A stretch of 64,000 nt of DNA from Pseudomonas sp. DTU12.3 (GCF_004124275.1 NZ_CP027218.1:1243501-1307500); one strand, 5' to 3'; shown: positions 24,394-34,493, counted from the first letter of the stretch. Notes: a model not told the origin generated them from the sequence alone. Numbers and translations are program-made.

Positions 24394-26121
24394 ATGAATC
24401 AGAACGCTGAATACTCCGCGGTCAACGATGCTGTGCGCGGGCAGTTTTTTCGCAAGGTGTGGGCGATCATCACGCCTTACTGGCGCAGTGAAGAGAAGGG
24501 CAAGGCCTGGACGCTGCTGATTGCGGTGATCGCACTCTCGCTGCTCAGCGTGGGCATCTCGGTGTGGTTCAACACCTGGTACAAGGACTTCTACAACGCC
24601 CTGCAAAAGAAGGATGAAGCGGCGTTCTGGCAGTTGATCCTGTATTTCTGTGCGATTGCCGCCGTGGCGATTATCGGTGCCGTGTACAGGCTGTATCTGA
24701 CCCAGATGTTGACGATTCGCTGGCGTGCCTGGCTCACTGAAAAGCATTTCTCGCGTTGGCTAGCCGACAAGAATTACTACCAGCTGGAGCAGGGCGGTTA
24801 CACCGATAACCCGGACCAGCGGATTTCCGAAGACCTCAATAACTTCACCTCCAACACCCTTGAGCTGGGGATCGGGCTGCTGCGCAATATCGTCAGTCTG
24901 GTGTCGTTCTCGATCATTCTGTGGGGCGTGTCGGGCAGCATCGAAGTCTATGGCATCACCATTCCCGGCTACATGTTCTGGTGCGTGCTGCTTTATGCGG
25001 TGGTGGGCAGTTGGCTGACGCATTTGATCGGTCGTCGTTTGATCGGTCTGAACAACCAACAACAACGCTTCGAAGCCGACCTGCGTTTCTCCATGGTGCG
25101 GATTCGCGAGAATGCCGAAAGCATCGCCTTGTACAACGGCGAGCCGAATGAAAATCGTCGCTTGAGCGGCCGCTTCGGCAACGTCTGGCACAATTTCTGG
25201 GACATCATGAAAGTGTCCAAGCGTCTGACATTTTTCACCGCCGGTTACAGCCAGGCAGCGATTATTTTCCCTTTCATTGTTGCGTCGCCACGTTACCTCG
25301 CCGGCAAGATCGAGCTGGGTGAGCTGATGCAGATCAGCTCGGCATTCGGCAACGTCCAGGAAAGCTTCAGCTGGTTCATCAGCGCCTACCAGAGCCTCGC
25401 TTCGTGGCGCGCCACCTGTGATCGTCTGCTGAGTTTCCGTCAGGCGATGACCGATAACGAGCAGCGCGTGCCAGCGATTGATGTGCAGAATCAGGGCAGT
25501 GAATTGCAGGTGCATAACCTCGGCCTGGACCTGGCCGACGGTCGTCATCTGTTGACCAGCGCCGACATGACCGTCGAACCAGGTGATCGCGTGATGCTCA
25601 GTGGTCGGTCGGGCAGTGGCAAGTCGACGTTGCTGCGAGCGATGGGGCATCTGTGGCCGGCGGGCCACGGCAACATCCGCTTGCCGGCGGCGCGTTACCT
25701 GTTCCTGCCGCAGAAACCGTATCTGCCGATCGGCACCCTGCGCGAGGCATTGAGTTATCCGCAACCGGGCGACACCTACGGGCCGGAGCGCTACGAACAG
25801 GTGCTGGAAACCTGCCGTCTGCCGCATCTGGTCAAGCGCCTGGACGAGGCCAATCACTGGCAACGCATGCTCTCGCCGGGTGAGCAGCAACGCTTGGCTT
25901 TCGCCCGCGCGCTACTGTATGCACCGCAGTGGCTGTACATGGACGAAGCGACTTCGGCGATGGATGAAGAGGACGAGGCGACGTTGTATCAAGCGCTGAT
26001 CGATCAGTTGCCGGGGCTGAGTATCGTCAGCGTCGGCCATCGCAGCAGCCTCAAACGTTTCCACCCACGGCATGTGCGAATCGACAGCGGTCACCTCGTC
26101 GAACAACCCGTCACCGCCTGA
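24394..26121 (+). CDS. SbmA/BacA-like ABC transporter with fused ATPase (YddA family)
   Basis: A 575-residue half-transporter. The N-terminal 350 residues form an SbmA_BacA/ABC_membrane_2 domain with six spans (WFNTWYKDFYNALQKKDEAA and ENAESIALYNGE are characteristic). The C-terminal ATPase has Walker [10 protein letters not shown], the signature LSPGEQQRLAFARAL and Walker B WLYMDEATSAMDEED. Homologues (YddA, BclA) move peptides or cobalamin-like cargo. The substrate here is unknown. It probably works as a homodimer. A REP doublet follows directly. Confidence 0.88.
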   Translation: MNQNAEYSAVNDAVRGQFFRKVWAIITPYWRSEEKGKAWTLLIAVIALSLLSVGISVWFNTWYKDFYNALQKKDEAAFWQLILYFCAIAAVAIIGAVYRLYLTQMLTIRWRAWLTEKHFSRWLADKNYYQLEQGGYTDNPDQRISEDLNNFTSNTLELGIGLLRNIVSLVSFSIILWGVSGSIEVYGITIPGYMFWCVLLYAVVGSWLTHLIGRRLIGLNNQQQRFEADLRFSMVRIRENAESIALYNGEPNENRRLSGRFGNVWHNFWDIMKVSKRLTFFTAGYSQAAIIFPFIVASPRYLAGKIELGELMQISSAFGNVQESFSWFISAYQSLASWRATCDRLLSFRQAMTDNEQRVPAIDVQNQGSELQVHNLGLDLADGRHLLTSADMTVEPGDRVMLSGRSGSGKSTLLRAMGHLWPAGHGNIRLPAARYLFLPQKPYLPIGTLREALSYPQPGDTYGPERYEQVLETCRLPHLVKRLDEANHWQRMLSPGEQQRLAFARALLYAPQWLYMDEATSAMDEEDEATLYQALIDQLPGLSIVSVGHRSSLKRFHPRHVRIDSGHLVEQPVTA

Positions 26122-26131
26122 CCACTTCCCC

Positions 26132-26221
26132 TGTAGGAGCTGCCGCAGGCAGCGATCTTTTGATCCTTCTTTTGATTTAAAAGACAAAGTCAAAAGATCG
26201 CAGCCTGCGGCAGCTCCTACA
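26132..26221. repeat. REP doublet (GTAGGAGCTGCCG family)
   Basis: Head-in inverted pair with an AT-rich spacer, between the ABC exporter gene and the FadR-type regulator gene. Confidence 0.92.
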
Positions 26222-26295
26222 GGGGGATGTGTGATCGTACAACCTGCTTGCGCTATGATGCCCCCACGCCGAATTTTCGAGACAAGACGCACACC

Positions 26296-27045
26296 ATGGA
26301 AAACCTGATCGACACCCCGCGCCTTCCGCGCAAGCGCCGCAGCCTCGCTCAGGAGCTGGTGACGGTGCTCAGCGAGCAGATCCGCGATGGCCTGCTCAAG
26401 CGTGGCGACAAGTTGCCCACCGAGTCGGCGATCATGGAAGCCCATGGCGTCAGCCGCACCGTGGTGCGTGAGGCGATTTCCCGTTTGCAGGCCGCAGGCC
26501 AAGTGGAAACCCGTCATGGCATCGGCACCTTTGTGCTCGATACGCCGAGCCCGAGCGGTTTCCGTATCGATCCGGCGACCGTCGTGACGCTGCGTGACGT
26601 CTTGGCGATTCTCGAATTGCGCATAAGCCTCGAAGTGGAGTCTGCCGGCCTGGCCGCGCAACGCCGTAGCGCCGAGCAACTGGCAACCATGCGTGCCGCC
26701 CTCGATGCGTTGAAGGAAAGCGCCGCGCACGCCAGTGATGCCGTCGCGTCGGACTTTGCCTTCCACCTGGAAATCGCGCTGTCCACCGGCAACCGCTACT
26801 TCACCGACATCATGACCCACCTGGGCACCAGCATCATTCCGCGCACCCGGCTGAATTCAGCGCGACTGGCGCATGACGACCAGCAGCACTACATGAATCG
26901 TCTGAGCCGTGAGCACGAAGAAATCTACGAAGCGATCGCCCGTCAGGATTCCGATGCGGCGCGTGCGGCCATGCGCTTGCACCTGACCAACAGCCGCGAA
27001 CGATTGCGCCAGGCGCATGAAGAGGCTCAGGCGCAGCGGGGCTGA
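26296..27045 (+). CDS. FadR-family (GntR) transcriptional regulator
   Basis: A 249-residue regulator. The N-terminal winged helix contains KRGDKLPTESAIMEAHGVSR and TVVREAISRLQAAGQVETRHGIGTF. The C-terminal all-helical FCD domain has the metal/ligand residues expected in DFAFHLEIA and in SREHEEIYEAI with LHLTNSRERL. FadR-type members usually sense sugar acids or other carboxylates. The galactarate genes start 1.9 kb downstream with a palindromic operator, so it is a natural candidate repressor of that set. That link is inferred. Confidence 0.9.
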   Translation: MENLIDTPRLPRKRRSLAQELVTVLSEQIRDGLLKRGDKLPTESAIMEAHGVSRTVVREAISRLQAAGQVETRHGIGTFVLDTPSPSGFRIDPATVVTLRDVLAILELRISLEVESAGLAAQRRSAEQLATMRAALDALKESAAHASDAVASDFAFHLEIALSTGNRYFTDIMTHLGTSIIPRTRLNSARLAHDDQQHYMNRLSREHEEIYEAIARQDSDAARAAMRLHLTNSRERLRQAHEEAQAQRG

Positions 27046-27070
27046 GTAATGTATTGACTGACACATCGCT

Positions 27071-27161
27071 ATCGCGAGCAGGCTCACTCCTACAGTAATT
27101 GATGTCGTGCACAAGATCTGTGCTCAACAAATAACCATGTAGGAGTGAGCCTGCTCGCGAT
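27071..27161. repeat. REP doublet (ATCGCGAGCAGGCTCACTCC family)
   Basis: ATCGCGAGCAGGCTCACTCC and its reverse complement face each other over about 50 bases. A fourth REP family in the window, between the regulator gene and the small protein gene. Confidence 0.85.
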
Positions 27162-27174
27162 GGGGCCTTTAAAT

Positions 27175-27363
27175 TCAACTCTGCAATATCGAGCGATCAA
27201 CCCGCACCGCCAACGCCACTTTCCCCGGCTGCACTGCAAACACAACATCCCCGCGCTTATCCACAACCCCGCGCGCAATCGGCTTGCCATCCGCCAGTAA
27301 CTCCAGCGGCGCACCCTCAAGGGACTGTCCCGAAGCCAGTTGCACTTTCAATCTGATCGTCAT
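27175..27363 (-). CDS. Small protein downstream of phospholipase-like gene
   Basis: A 62-residue product, MTIRLKVQLASGQSLEGAPL onward, with a pattern (GAPLELLADGKPIARGVVDK, GDVVFAVQPGKVALAVRVD) that resembles a carboxypeptidase-regulatory or Ig-like beta sandwich. A GAGGA ribosome site precedes the ATG at 27363. It begins only 11 bp after the phospholipase-like gene and is surely in its operon, so the two may act together. No signal peptide and no recognised family. Confidence 0.65.
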   Translation of the reverse strand: MTIRLKVQLASGQSLEGAPLELLADGKPIARGVVDKRGDVVFAVQPGKVALAVRVDRSILQS

Positions 27364-27374
27364 CTCTGCGTTCC

Positions 27375-28679
27375 TCAATTCGTATTGCCGGAGGGTTGGT
27401 AGTCCTTGAGCAGCAGGTACGTGCTCCAGCCCCACCAATCGTCGATGGTGGCGGTGTCGTTGAGGTTGTTGACGTCCTTGCGCCGCAGCACCTTGCTGCC
27501 CTCGACCCGAAACAGCGGCGAGAAGTTGTTGGAAAGATTCAGCACGGCGCTGAGATCCGGCAGTCGTTGCAACGCGGCGAAGCTCGACGGTGCGGGCACA
27601 GTGCCGCTCAAGTAAGCGGCAAACACCTCATCCGCCGATGCTTGCACGGCTTGACTGACCTGACTCCGGTTGTCGGCATCGCTGGCCTCGAAGTAGCGTT
27701 TGTCGCCAAACGCGCGCCACTGAGCACCTTGGCTGTTGCGTACCTTGAGGCCGAATTTGCTGTCCTCGTCGTGCATGAAGCGGGTCACCAGCGAACCGAG
27801 ATCACTCGGCGTCACCACCGCGGCCATTTCCTTGCGAGGGACGCGCAAGTGCCCGGAGGAAAACAGGTCGGTGAGAAAGTGGTCGGCAAACGCGTTCATC
27901 GCATAGGCGCGTTCCAGCAGTTGTAGATCCTGACGGGGACGTGCGGCGACAGCGGTTTGCAGGGCAGCGGTGTGGCCGGCGATGTAGGCGAGTTTCGCCC
28001 ATTCGCCGAAGTGGTCGGCGTTGTTCGCTGCCAGTTTCAGATAGCGACCGAGGGGAAACAGCGCGGAGACGAAACTGCCGCCGCCAGTGATTTTGTTCCA
28101 CTCTTCGGACAACGTATCTCCCAATGCATCGTAGGCTTCATGCGCGGGCTTACCGTCTTTGATGGCCTTTTTCACGGCATCGATTTCTTTCTGCATGATC
28201 GCAAGAATCTGCGTCGCTTCAGCACGTGAGGCCGGGGTTACCGCGAGCGAATCGAATGCGGCATTGAAGCGTTGCAGGCGATCGACCGGGGTCGCGCCTT
28301 CATTGATTGGTCGGTCGACGATGCCATAGAAGTCGCCGCCCAATGAGAGGACCTGGCCGTAGGTAAGGGCTAGCCCGTTCGACAGGTGCAAGGGCACGTT
28401 TTGCGCCAGCAGCGGTTCGGCGTCTGCAACGAAGCGCAGCAGGGTGTTATCGCCGATCGCCGTGTGTTCAGCGCCTTCGAAGCGCAGCGACGGCTTGCCT
28501 TTGCGGGCTGCAATGGCCGGCGCGGAGGCCGGTTCGACATCGCTGTGGGAGTCGGCGATGTGCAACAGCAGATGAGCATTGTCGGCGCTGAAGGTGATGC
28601 CGCTTTCGCTGAAAAGATCATCGAAACGCGCGATGACCGGTTGGGGTTGTTCCTGAGGTTGTGCCTGTAGACCGGACAT
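27375..28679 (-). CDS. Predicted zinc-dependent phospholipase C-like protein
   Basis: A 434-residue protein without a signal peptide. The section AFADHFLTDLFSSGHLRVPR carries closely spaced His/Asp residues in the order used by zinc phospholipase C/S1-P1 nuclease-like sites. HTAAL and HFGEW upstream could supply further ligands. I propose a phospholipase fold, but the assignment is tentative. AAGGAG precedes the ATG. About 40 bp upstream lies a near-perfect LexA-type box, so expression probably rises after DNA damage. It shares an operon with the 62-residue protein that follows. Confidence 0.65.
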   Translation of the reverse strand: MSGLQAQPQEQPQPVIARFDDLFSESGITFSADNAHLLLHIADSHSDVEPASAPAIAARKGKPSLRFEGAEHTAIGDNTLLRFVADAEPLLAQNVPLHLSNGLALTYGQVLSLGGDFYGIVDRPINEGATPVDRLQRFNAAFDSLAVTPASRAEATQILAIMQKEIDAVKKAIKDGKPAHEAYDALGDTLSEEWNKITGGGSFVSALFPLGRYLKLAANNADHFGEWAKLAYIAGHTAALQTAVAARPRQDLQLLERAYAMNAFADHFLTDLFSSGHLRVPRKEMAAVVTPSDLGSLVTRFMHDEDSKFGLKVRNSQGAQWRAFGDKRYFEASDADNRSQVSQAVQASADEVFAAYLSGTVPAPSSFAALQRLPDLSAVLNLSNNFSPLFRVEGSKVLRRKDVNNLNDTATIDDWWGWSTYLLLKDYQPSGNTN

Positions 28680-28712
28680 TTCTGGCTCCTTGATATGTCG
28701 TCGGTGGGTTTT

Positions 28713-28740
28713 ATTTAGCTGTATGTATATACAGCTAAAT
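28713..28740 (-). promoter_or_regulatory. LexA-type SOS box
   Basis: The core CTGTATGTATATACAG at 28719-28734 fits the CTGT-N8-ACAG SOS consensus with CTGTAT/ATACAG arms. It sits inside a 28-bp palindrome, 34 bp before the phospholipase-like start. Poor -35 and -10 matches (TTTAGC, TAAATA) overlap it, as expected for a repressed SOS gene. Confidence 0.7.
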
Positions 28741-28817
28741 AGACCTTAGCCGAGAAACTTCCTACGTCAAGAAACGATCTTGTCCGACAAAAAAGCCGGG
28801 TCGGCGATGAAATGCAG

Positions 28818-28845
28818 TTGACGGTTATCTTTTAAGTTGTACGAT
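28818..28845 (+). promoter_or_regulatory. Promoter of the galactarate operon
   Basis: TTGACG and TACGAT with a 16-base spacer, about 70 bases before the kdgD start. The -10 lies inside the palindromic operator. Confidence 0.6.
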
Positions 28846-28857
28846 GACCTACAACTT
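28834..28857. promoter_or_regulatory. Palindromic operator for GntR/FadR-type regulator
   Basis: AAGTTGTA and TACAACTT, perfect 8-bp arms around an 8-base spacer, overlapping the kdgD -10. The TTGT...ACAA form is usual for FadR-type repressors. The regulator at 26296-27045 is the obvious candidate (inferred). Confidence 0.65.
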
Positions 28858-28913
28858 CAGCGAAGGCTGAACGGTCCAATCACAAAAAACGTTGCTACCA
28901 GGGTGTTCGAATA

Positions 28914-29825
28914 ATGAATCCACAAGAACTGAAGTCCATCCTCTCTGCCGGCCTGCTGTCTTTCCCGGTGACCGATTTCAACGCGCAGGGTGATTTCAAC
29001 CGCGCGGGCTACATCAAGCGTCTGGAATGGCTGGCCCCATATGGCGCTTCAGCTCTGTTCGCCGCTGGCGGTACTGGTGAGTTCTTCTCCCTGGCGGCTA
29101 GCGAATATTCGGAAATCATCAAGACTGCCGTCGACACCTGCGCCACCAGCGTGCCGATTCTCGCCGGTGTCGGCGGTTCGACCCGCCAGGCCATCGAGTA
29201 CGCTCAAGAAGCCGAGCGCCTGGGCGCAAAGGGACTGTTGTTGTTGCCGCACTACCTGACCGAAGCGAGCCAGGACGGCGTTGCCGACCACGTTGAAGCA
29301 GTGTGCAAATCGGTCAACATCGGCGTGGTCGTCTACAACCGCAACGTTTGCCGCCTCAACGCGACGCTGCTGGAACGTCTGGCCGAGCGCTGCCCGAACC
29401 TGATCGGCTACAAGGACGGTCTGGGCGATATCGAATTGATGGTGTCGATCCGTCGCCGCCTCGGTGATCGCTTCAGCTATCTGGGCGGTCTGCCGACCGC
29501 CGAAGTCTACGCCGCGGCCTACAAGGCGCTGGGCGTACCGGTGTACTCCTCGGCGGTGTTCAACTTCATCCCGAAAACCGCGATGGATTTCTACCACGCG
29601 ATCGCTCGTGAAGATCACGCCACCGTCGGCAAGATCATCGATGACTTCTTCCTGCCATACCTCGACATCCGCAACCGCAAGGCCGGTTACGCCGTGAGCA
29701 TCGTCAAGGCAGGCGCAAAAATCGCCGGCTATGACGCCGGCCCGGTGCGGGCGCCGCTGACTGATCTGACGCGTGAAGAGTACGAAATGCTCGCCGCGCT
29801 GATCGACAAGCAAGGTGCGCAGTAA
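28914..29825 (+). CDS. kdgD: 5-dehydro-4-deoxyglucarate dehydratase
   Basis: A 303-residue class I aldolase-like enzyme of the DHDPS/NAL family. It removes water and CO2 from 5-keto-4-deoxyglucarate to give 2,5-dioxovalerate (2-oxoglutarate semialdehyde). Schiff-base Lys167 is in LIGYKDG, the partner Tyr141 in YNRN, and the substrate loop GGTGEFFSL at 52-60 is the KdgD form of the family's GTTGE motif. It is first in the galactarate set. A hairpin with a T-run follows it, so downstream genes may be expressed less. Confidence 0.95.
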   Translation: MNPQELKSILSAGLLSFPVTDFNAQGDFNRAGYIKRLEWLAPYGASALFAAGGTGEFFSLAASEYSEIIKTAVDTCATSVPILAGVGGSTRQAIEYAQEAERLGAKGLLLLPHYLTEASQDGVADHVEAVCKSVNIGVVVYNRNVCRLNATLLERLAERCPNLIGYKDGLGDIELMVSIRRRLGDRFSYLGGLPTAEVYAAAYKALGVPVYSSAVFNFIPKTAMDFYHAIAREDHATVGKIIDDFFLPYLDIRNRKAGYAVSIVKAGAKIAGYDAGPVRAPLTDLTREEYEMLAALIDKQGAQ

Positions 29826-29842
29826 CACCCGATTAAAGCGAG

Positions 29843-29867
29843 GCCGCTGAGCAATCAGCGGCTTTTT
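29843..29867 (+). terminator. Intrinsic terminator inside the galactarate set
   Basis: GCCGCTGA and TCAGCGGC form an 8-bp stem with a GCAA tetraloop, followed by TTTTT, between kdgD and the dehydrogenase gene. Confidence 0.85.
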
Positions 29868-29900
29868 GCGTGAAGGCTTTGAGATCTGAGGGCTGCCCCT

Positions 29901-31346
29901 GTGACAACTGCAAAACGCTACGACAACTACATCAACGGCGAATGGCTTGCCGGTGCCGACTACTCGGCCAACATCAACCCGTCCGAGCTGAGCGACACCA
30001 TCGGCGACTACGCCAAGGCTGATCTGGGCCAGGTTCACGCCGCCATCGACGCCGCCCGCGCAGCCTTCCCGGCGTATTCGACGTCGGGCATCCAGGCTCG
30101 TCATGATTCGCTGGACAAAGTCGGCACGGAAATCCTCGCCCGTCGCGAAGAGCTTGGCACCTTGCTGGCACGGGAGGAGGGCAAGACCCTGCCCGAAGCC
30201 ATCGGCGAAGTGACCCGCGCCGGCAATATCTTCAAGTTCTTCGCCGGTGAATGCCTGCGTCTGTCCGGCGACTATGTGCCGTCGGTGCGTCCGGGCGTCA
30301 ACGTCGAAGTCACCCGTGAAGCGCTCGGCGTGGTCGGTCTGATCACCCCGTGGAACTTCCCGATCGCCATTCCAGCGTGGAAGATTGCTCCGGCGCTGGC
30401 CTACGGTAACTGCGTAGTCTTGAAACCGGCCGATCTGGTGCCGGGCTGCGCTTGGGCTCTGGCGGAAATCATCTCCCGCGCAGGCTTCCCGGCCGGCGTG
30501 TTCAACCTGGTGATGGGCAGCGGTCGTGTGGTTGGCGATGCCTTGGTGCAGAGCCCGAAAGTCGACGGCATCAGCTTCACCGGTTCGGTCGGCGTTGGCC
30601 GGCAGATCGCGGTCAGTTGCGTCTCGCGCCAAGCCAAAGTGCAACTGGAAATGGGCGGCAAAAACCCGCAGATCATTCTCGACGACGCCGACCTCAAGCA
30701 AGCGGTCGAGCTGTCGGTGCAGAGTGCGTTCTACTCCACCGGCCAGCGTTGCACAGCGTCGAGCCGTTTGATTGTTACTGCCGGGATTCACGACCAGTTT
30801 GTCGAAGCCATGGCCGAGCGCATGAAGTCGATCAAGGTCGGCCACGCGCTGAAATCCGGCACCGACATTGGTCCGGTGGTTTCCCAGGCGCAGCTTGAAC
30901 AGGACATGAAGTACATCGACATCGGCCAGTCCGAAGGTGCGCGTCTGGTCAGTGGCGGTGGTCTGGTGACCTGTGACACCGAAGGTTACTTCCTCGCGCC
31001 AACGCTGTTTGCCGACAGTGAAGCGTCGATGCGCATCAGCCGCGAAGAGATCTTCGGCCCGGTGGCCAACATCGTTCGCGTGGCCGATTACGACGCGGCG
31101 CTGGCGATGGCCAACGACACCGAGTTCGGTCTGTCGGCGGGTATCGCTACGACTTCACTGAAGTACGCCAACCACTTCAAACGTCACTCGCAAGCCGGGA
31201 TGGTCATGGTCAACTTGCCGACCGCTGGCGTCGATTACCACGTTCCGTTCGGTGGCCGTAAGGGTTCATCCTATGGCTCACGTGAGCAAGGCCGCTATGC
31301 GCAAGAGTTCTACACCGTGGTGAAGACCGCCTACATCGGCTCCTGA
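29901..31346 (+). CDS. 2,5-dioxovalerate (ketoglutarate semialdehyde) dehydrogenase
   Basis: A 481-residue aldehyde dehydrogenase starting at GTG 29901. Catalytic Cys284 is in STGQRCTASS and Glu250 in LEMGGKNP; the cofactor loop FTGSVGVG is at 226-233. It oxidises the KdgD product to 2-oxoglutarate, closing the galactarate pathway into the TCA cycle. Function is assigned from family plus context. Weak ribosome site (GAGGG, 8 bases upstream). A REP doublet separates it from the transporter gene. Confidence 0.9.
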   Translation: MTTAKRYDNYINGEWLAGADYSANINPSELSDTIGDYAKADLGQVHAAIDAARAAFPAYSTSGIQARHDSLDKVGTEILARREELGTLLAREEGKTLPEAIGEVTRAGNIFKFFAGECLRLSGDYVPSVRPGVNVEVTREALGVVGLITPWNFPIAIPAWKIAPALAYGNCVVLKPADLVPGCAWALAEIISRAGFPAGVFNLVMGSGRVVGDALVQSPKVDGISFTGSVGVGRQIAVSCVSRQAKVQLEMGGKNPQIILDDADLKQAVELSVQSAFYSTGQRCTASSRLIVTAGIHDQFVEAMAERMKSIKVGHALKSGTDIGPVVSQAQLEQDMKYIDIGQSEGARLVSGGGLVTCDTEGYFLAPTLFADSEASMRISREEIFGPVANIVRVADYDAALAMANDTEFGLSAGIATTSLKYANHFKRHSQAGMVMVNLPTAGVDYHVPFGGRKGSSYGSREQGRYAQEFYTVVKTAYIGS

Positions 31347-31383
31347 ATGCAGCACGCGGTGTCGACCCTGACACCGCAATCCC

Positions 31384-31470
31384 TGTAGGAGCCGCCGCAG
31401 GCTGCGATCTTTTGATCCTGTTTTTAAGGTCAAGATCAAAAGATCGCAGCCTTCGGCAGCTCCTACAGGG
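31384..31470. repeat. REP doublet (GTAGGAGCTGCCG family)
   Basis: Head-in inverted pair between the dehydrogenase and MFS genes, inside the galactarate gene set. Confidence 0.92.
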
Positions 31471-31563
31471 AAGCCGAAATACGGATACCCAGGGACACCC
31501 GGAAAGCCGGGGACCAAAGAAGATTCACCCGCGCATAAAAATAATCAGTGGGAGTACATCTAC

Positions 31564-32928
31564 ATGCAATCGTCCAAGCCGACTCACGTCCGCTATTTGA
31601 TCCTGCTCATGCTGTTTCTGGTGACCACGATCAACTACGCCGACCGCGCCACGATCGCCATTGCCGGCTCCAGCCTGCAAAAAGATCTGGGCATCGACGC
31701 AGTCACCCTCGGCTACATCTTCTCCGCGTTCGGTTGGGCCTACGTCGCCGGGCAAATTCCTGGTGGCTGGTTGCTCGATCGCTTCGGCTCGAAAAAAGTC
31801 TATGCCCTGAGCATTTTCACCTGGTCGCTGTTCACCGTGCTGCAAGGCTTTGTCGGTGAGTTCGGCATGTCCACAGCGATTGTTGCGCTGTTCATGCTGC
31901 GCTTTCTGGTCGGTCTGGCTGAAGCGCCTTCGTTCCCCGGCAATGCGCGCATCGTTGCCGCATGGTTCCCGACCGCTGAACGCGGTACCGCCTCGGCGAT
32001 CTTCAACTCGGCGCAATATTTTGCCACCGTGTTGTTCGCGCCGCTGATGGGCTGGATCGTTTACTCCTTCGGCTGGGAACATGTGTTCATTGTCATGGGC
32101 GTGTTCGGCATCGTCTTCTCGGGCATCTGGCTGAAGGTTATCCACAGCCCGCGCCAACACCCGATGGCCAACGAAGCGGAAGTGCAGTTCATCGCCGACA
32201 ACGGCGGCATGGTCGACATGGACGTCAAGCAAGGTAAAAAAACCGACGGCCCGAAATGGGATTACATCCGTCAGTTACTGACCAACCGCATGATGCTCGG
32301 TGTTTATCTGGGTCAATACTGCATCAACGGCATCACCTATTTCTTCCTGACCTGGTTCCCGGTGTATCTGGTGCAAGAGCGTGGCATGACCATTCTCAAG
32401 GCCGGTTTCATTGCCTCGTTGCCGGCGATCTGCGGTTTCATTGGCGGCGTGCTCGGCGGGGTGATTTCCGATTACCTGTTGCGCAAAGGCCACTCGCTGA
32501 CCTTCGCCCGCAAAGCACCGATCATCGCTGGTCTGCTGGTGTCGAGCAGCATCGTTGCCTGCAACTATGTCGATGTGGAATGGATGGTGGTCGGCTTCAT
32601 GGCGTTGGCGTTCTTCGGCAAAGGCGTTGGCGCACTGGGTTGGGCGGTGGTTTCCGACACCTCGCCAAAACAGATCGCCGGTCTGAGCGGTGGCCTGTTC
32701 AACACCTTCGGCAACATCGCTTCGATCACCACTCCGATCGTGATTGGCTACATCATCAGCTCCACCGGTTCGTTCAAATGGGCACTGGTGTTCGTTGGTG
32801 CCAACGCACTGGTCGCGGTGTTCAGCTATCTGGTCATCGTCGGCCCGATCAAACGTGTGGTACTCAAAGAGCCGCCAACCAACGGCGGTACTGAAGCCAC
32901 CGGTAAATTGTCTCAAGCGCATTCCTGA
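31564..32928 (+). CDS. MFS sugar-acid transporter (GudP/GarP type)
   Basis: A 454-residue anion:cation symporter (ACS) family carrier with twelve spans. It has family motifs near the N-terminus ([12 protein letters not shown], then [20 protein letters not shown]) and [20 protein letters not shown]. GudP/GarP relatives import glucarate or galactarate. A GGGAG site precedes the ATG. Only 11 bp separate it from garD, so uptake and first enzymatic step are co-expressed. The exact substrate is inferred from garD. Confidence 0.9.
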   Translation: MQSSKPTHVRYLILLMLFLVTTINYADRATIAIAGSSLQKDLGIDAVTLGYIFSAFGWAYVAGQIPGGWLLDRFGSKKVYALSIFTWSLFTVLQGFVGEFGMSTAIVALFMLRFLVGLAEAPSFPGNARIVAAWFPTAERGTASAIFNSAQYFATVLFAPLMGWIVYSFGWEHVFIVMGVFGIVFSGIWLKVIHSPRQHPMANEAEVQFIADNGGMVDMDVKQGKKTDGPKWDYIRQLLTNRMMLGVYLGQYCINGITYFFLTWFPVYLVQERGMTILKAGFIASLPAICGFIGGVLGGVISDYLLRKGHSLTFARKAPIIAGLLVSSSIVACNYVDVEWMVVGFMALAFFGKGVGALGWAVVSDTSPKQIAGLSGGLFNTFGNIASITTPIVIGYIISSTGSFKWALVFVGANALVAVFSYLVIVGPIKRVVLKEPPTNGGTEATGKLSQAHS

Positions 32929-32939
32929 GGAGCGGCGTC

Positions 32940-34493
32940 ATGCAGTTGATTGAACATTCCGACTCGCCGCGCTACATCCGCCTGCACGAGCGGGACAACG
33001 TAGTGGTAGTGGTCAACGATCAGGGCGTGCCGGCCGGCACTGAATTCGCCGATGGCCTGGTGACGATGGATTTCGTCCCGCAGAGCCACAAGGTCACCCT
33101 CGAAGACATTCCCGAGGGCGGCGAGGTGATTCGTTACGGTCAAGTGATTGGCTACGCGTTGCAGCCGATTCGCCGTGGCAGTTGGGTCAAGGAAGATCAA
33201 CTGCGCATGCCGACCGCGCCGCCGCTGGACAGCCTGCCGCTGTCGACCGACGTGCCGGCCGCGCAGGCACCGCTGGAAGGTTTCACCTTCGAGGGGTATC
33301 GCAATGCTGACGGCACTGTCGGCACGCGCAATATTCTCGGCATCACCACCACCGTGCAGTGCGTCACCGGCGTGCTCGATCATGCGGTGAAACGCATCAA
33401 GGACGAGCTGCTGCCGAAATACCCGCACGTCGATGACGTGGTGGCGCTGACCCACAGTTACGGCTGCGGCGTGGCGATTACTGCGACCGACGCTTACATT
33501 CCGATCCGCACCGTGCGCAATCTGGCGCGCAACCCGAATCTGGGTGGCGAGGCGTTGGTGATCAGCCTTGGCTGCGAGAAATTGCAGGCCGGGCAGGTGA
33601 TGCACGAGGACGATGCTTCGGTGGATCTCAGCGATCCATGGCTGTATCGCTTGCAGGATTCCAGTCACGGTTTCACCGAGATGATCGAACAGATCATGCA
33701 ACTGGCTGAAGTGCGCCTGAAGAAACTCGACCAGCGCCGCCGCGAAACCGTGCCGGCGTCCGAGTTGATTCTTGGCATGCAATGCGGCGGTAGCGATGCG
33801 TTTTCCGGGATCACCGCCAACCCGGCGCTGGGCTATGCCTCGGACTTGTTGTTGCGCGCGGGGGCCACGGTGATGTTTTCCGAAGTCACCGAAGTGCGCG
33901 ATGCGATTTACCTGCTGACTTCGCGTGCCGAGACCAAGACCGTCGCCGAGGAACTGGTACGCGAGATGGACTGGTACGACCGTTACCTGGCCAAGGGTGA
34001 GGCGGATCGCAGTGCGAATACCACGCCGGGGAACAAGAAGGGCGGGCTGTCGAACATCGTTGAGAAGTCGCTGGGCTCGATCGTCAAATCCGGCAGCAGC
34101 GCGATCAATGGCGTACTTGGCCCAGGCGAGAGGTTCAAGCAGAAGGGTTTGATTTTCTGTGCGACGCCAGCGAGTGATTTTGTTTGCGGCACGTTGCAGT
34201 TGGCGGCCGGTATGAACCTGCATGTGTTCACCACCGGGCGTGGCACGCCGTATGGGTTGGCGATGGCGCCAGTGGTGAAAGTCTCGACGCGTACGGAATT
34301 GGCGCAGCGCTGGCCGGATCTGATCGACATCGACGCCGGGCGGATTGCCACCGGGCGCGCGACCATCGAGGAATTGGGCTGGGAGTTGTTTCACTACTAT
34401 CTGGATGTGGCGAGCGGCAAACAGCAGACGTGGGCGGAGAAGCACAAGCTGCATAACGACATTACGCTGTTCAACCCGGCGCCGATTACTTGA
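32940..34493 (+). CDS. garD: Galactarate dehydratase
   Basis: A 517-residue UxaA/GarD-type dehydratase turning D-galactarate into 5-keto-4-deoxygalactarate. An N-terminal SAF domain (residues about 10-85) is followed by the catalytic body with [24 protein letters not shown] and [19 protein letters not shown], which are family signatures containing the metal-site Cys residues. GAGGAG precedes the ATG. It is last in the gene set; no glucarate dehydratase (gudD) is seen here. Length agrees with E. coli GarD (523). Confidence 0.95.
   Translation: MQLIEHSDSPRYIRLHERDNVVVVVNDQGVPAGTEFADGLVTMDFVPQSHKVTLEDIPEGGEVIRYGQVIGYALQPIRRGSWVKEDQLRMPTAPPLDSLPLSTDVPAAQAPLEGFTFEGYRNADGTVGTRNILGITTTVQCVTGVLDHAVKRIKDELLPKYPHVDDVVALTHSYGCGVAITATDAYIPIRTVRNLARNPNLGGEALVISLGCEKLQAGQVMHEDDASVDLSDPWLYRLQDSSHGFTEMIEQIMQLAEVRLKKLDQRRRETVPASELILGMQCGGSDAFSGITANPALGYASDLLLRAGATVMFSEVTEVRDAIYLLTSRAETKTVAEELVREMDWYDRYLAKGEADRSANTTPGNKKGGLSNIVEKSLGSIVKSGSSAINGVLGPGERFKQKGLIFCATPASDFVCGTLQLAAGMNLHVFTTGRGTPYGLAMAPVVKVSTRTELAQRWPDLIDIDAGRIATGRATIEELGWELFHYYLDVASGKQQTWAEKHKLHNDITLFNPAPIT

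Noticed and set aside
29843..29867. Reading the kdgD terminator as the end of the galactarate operon
   Set aside because: The pathway genes continue on the same strand, and such mid-operon terminators usually leak; kept only as attenuation.
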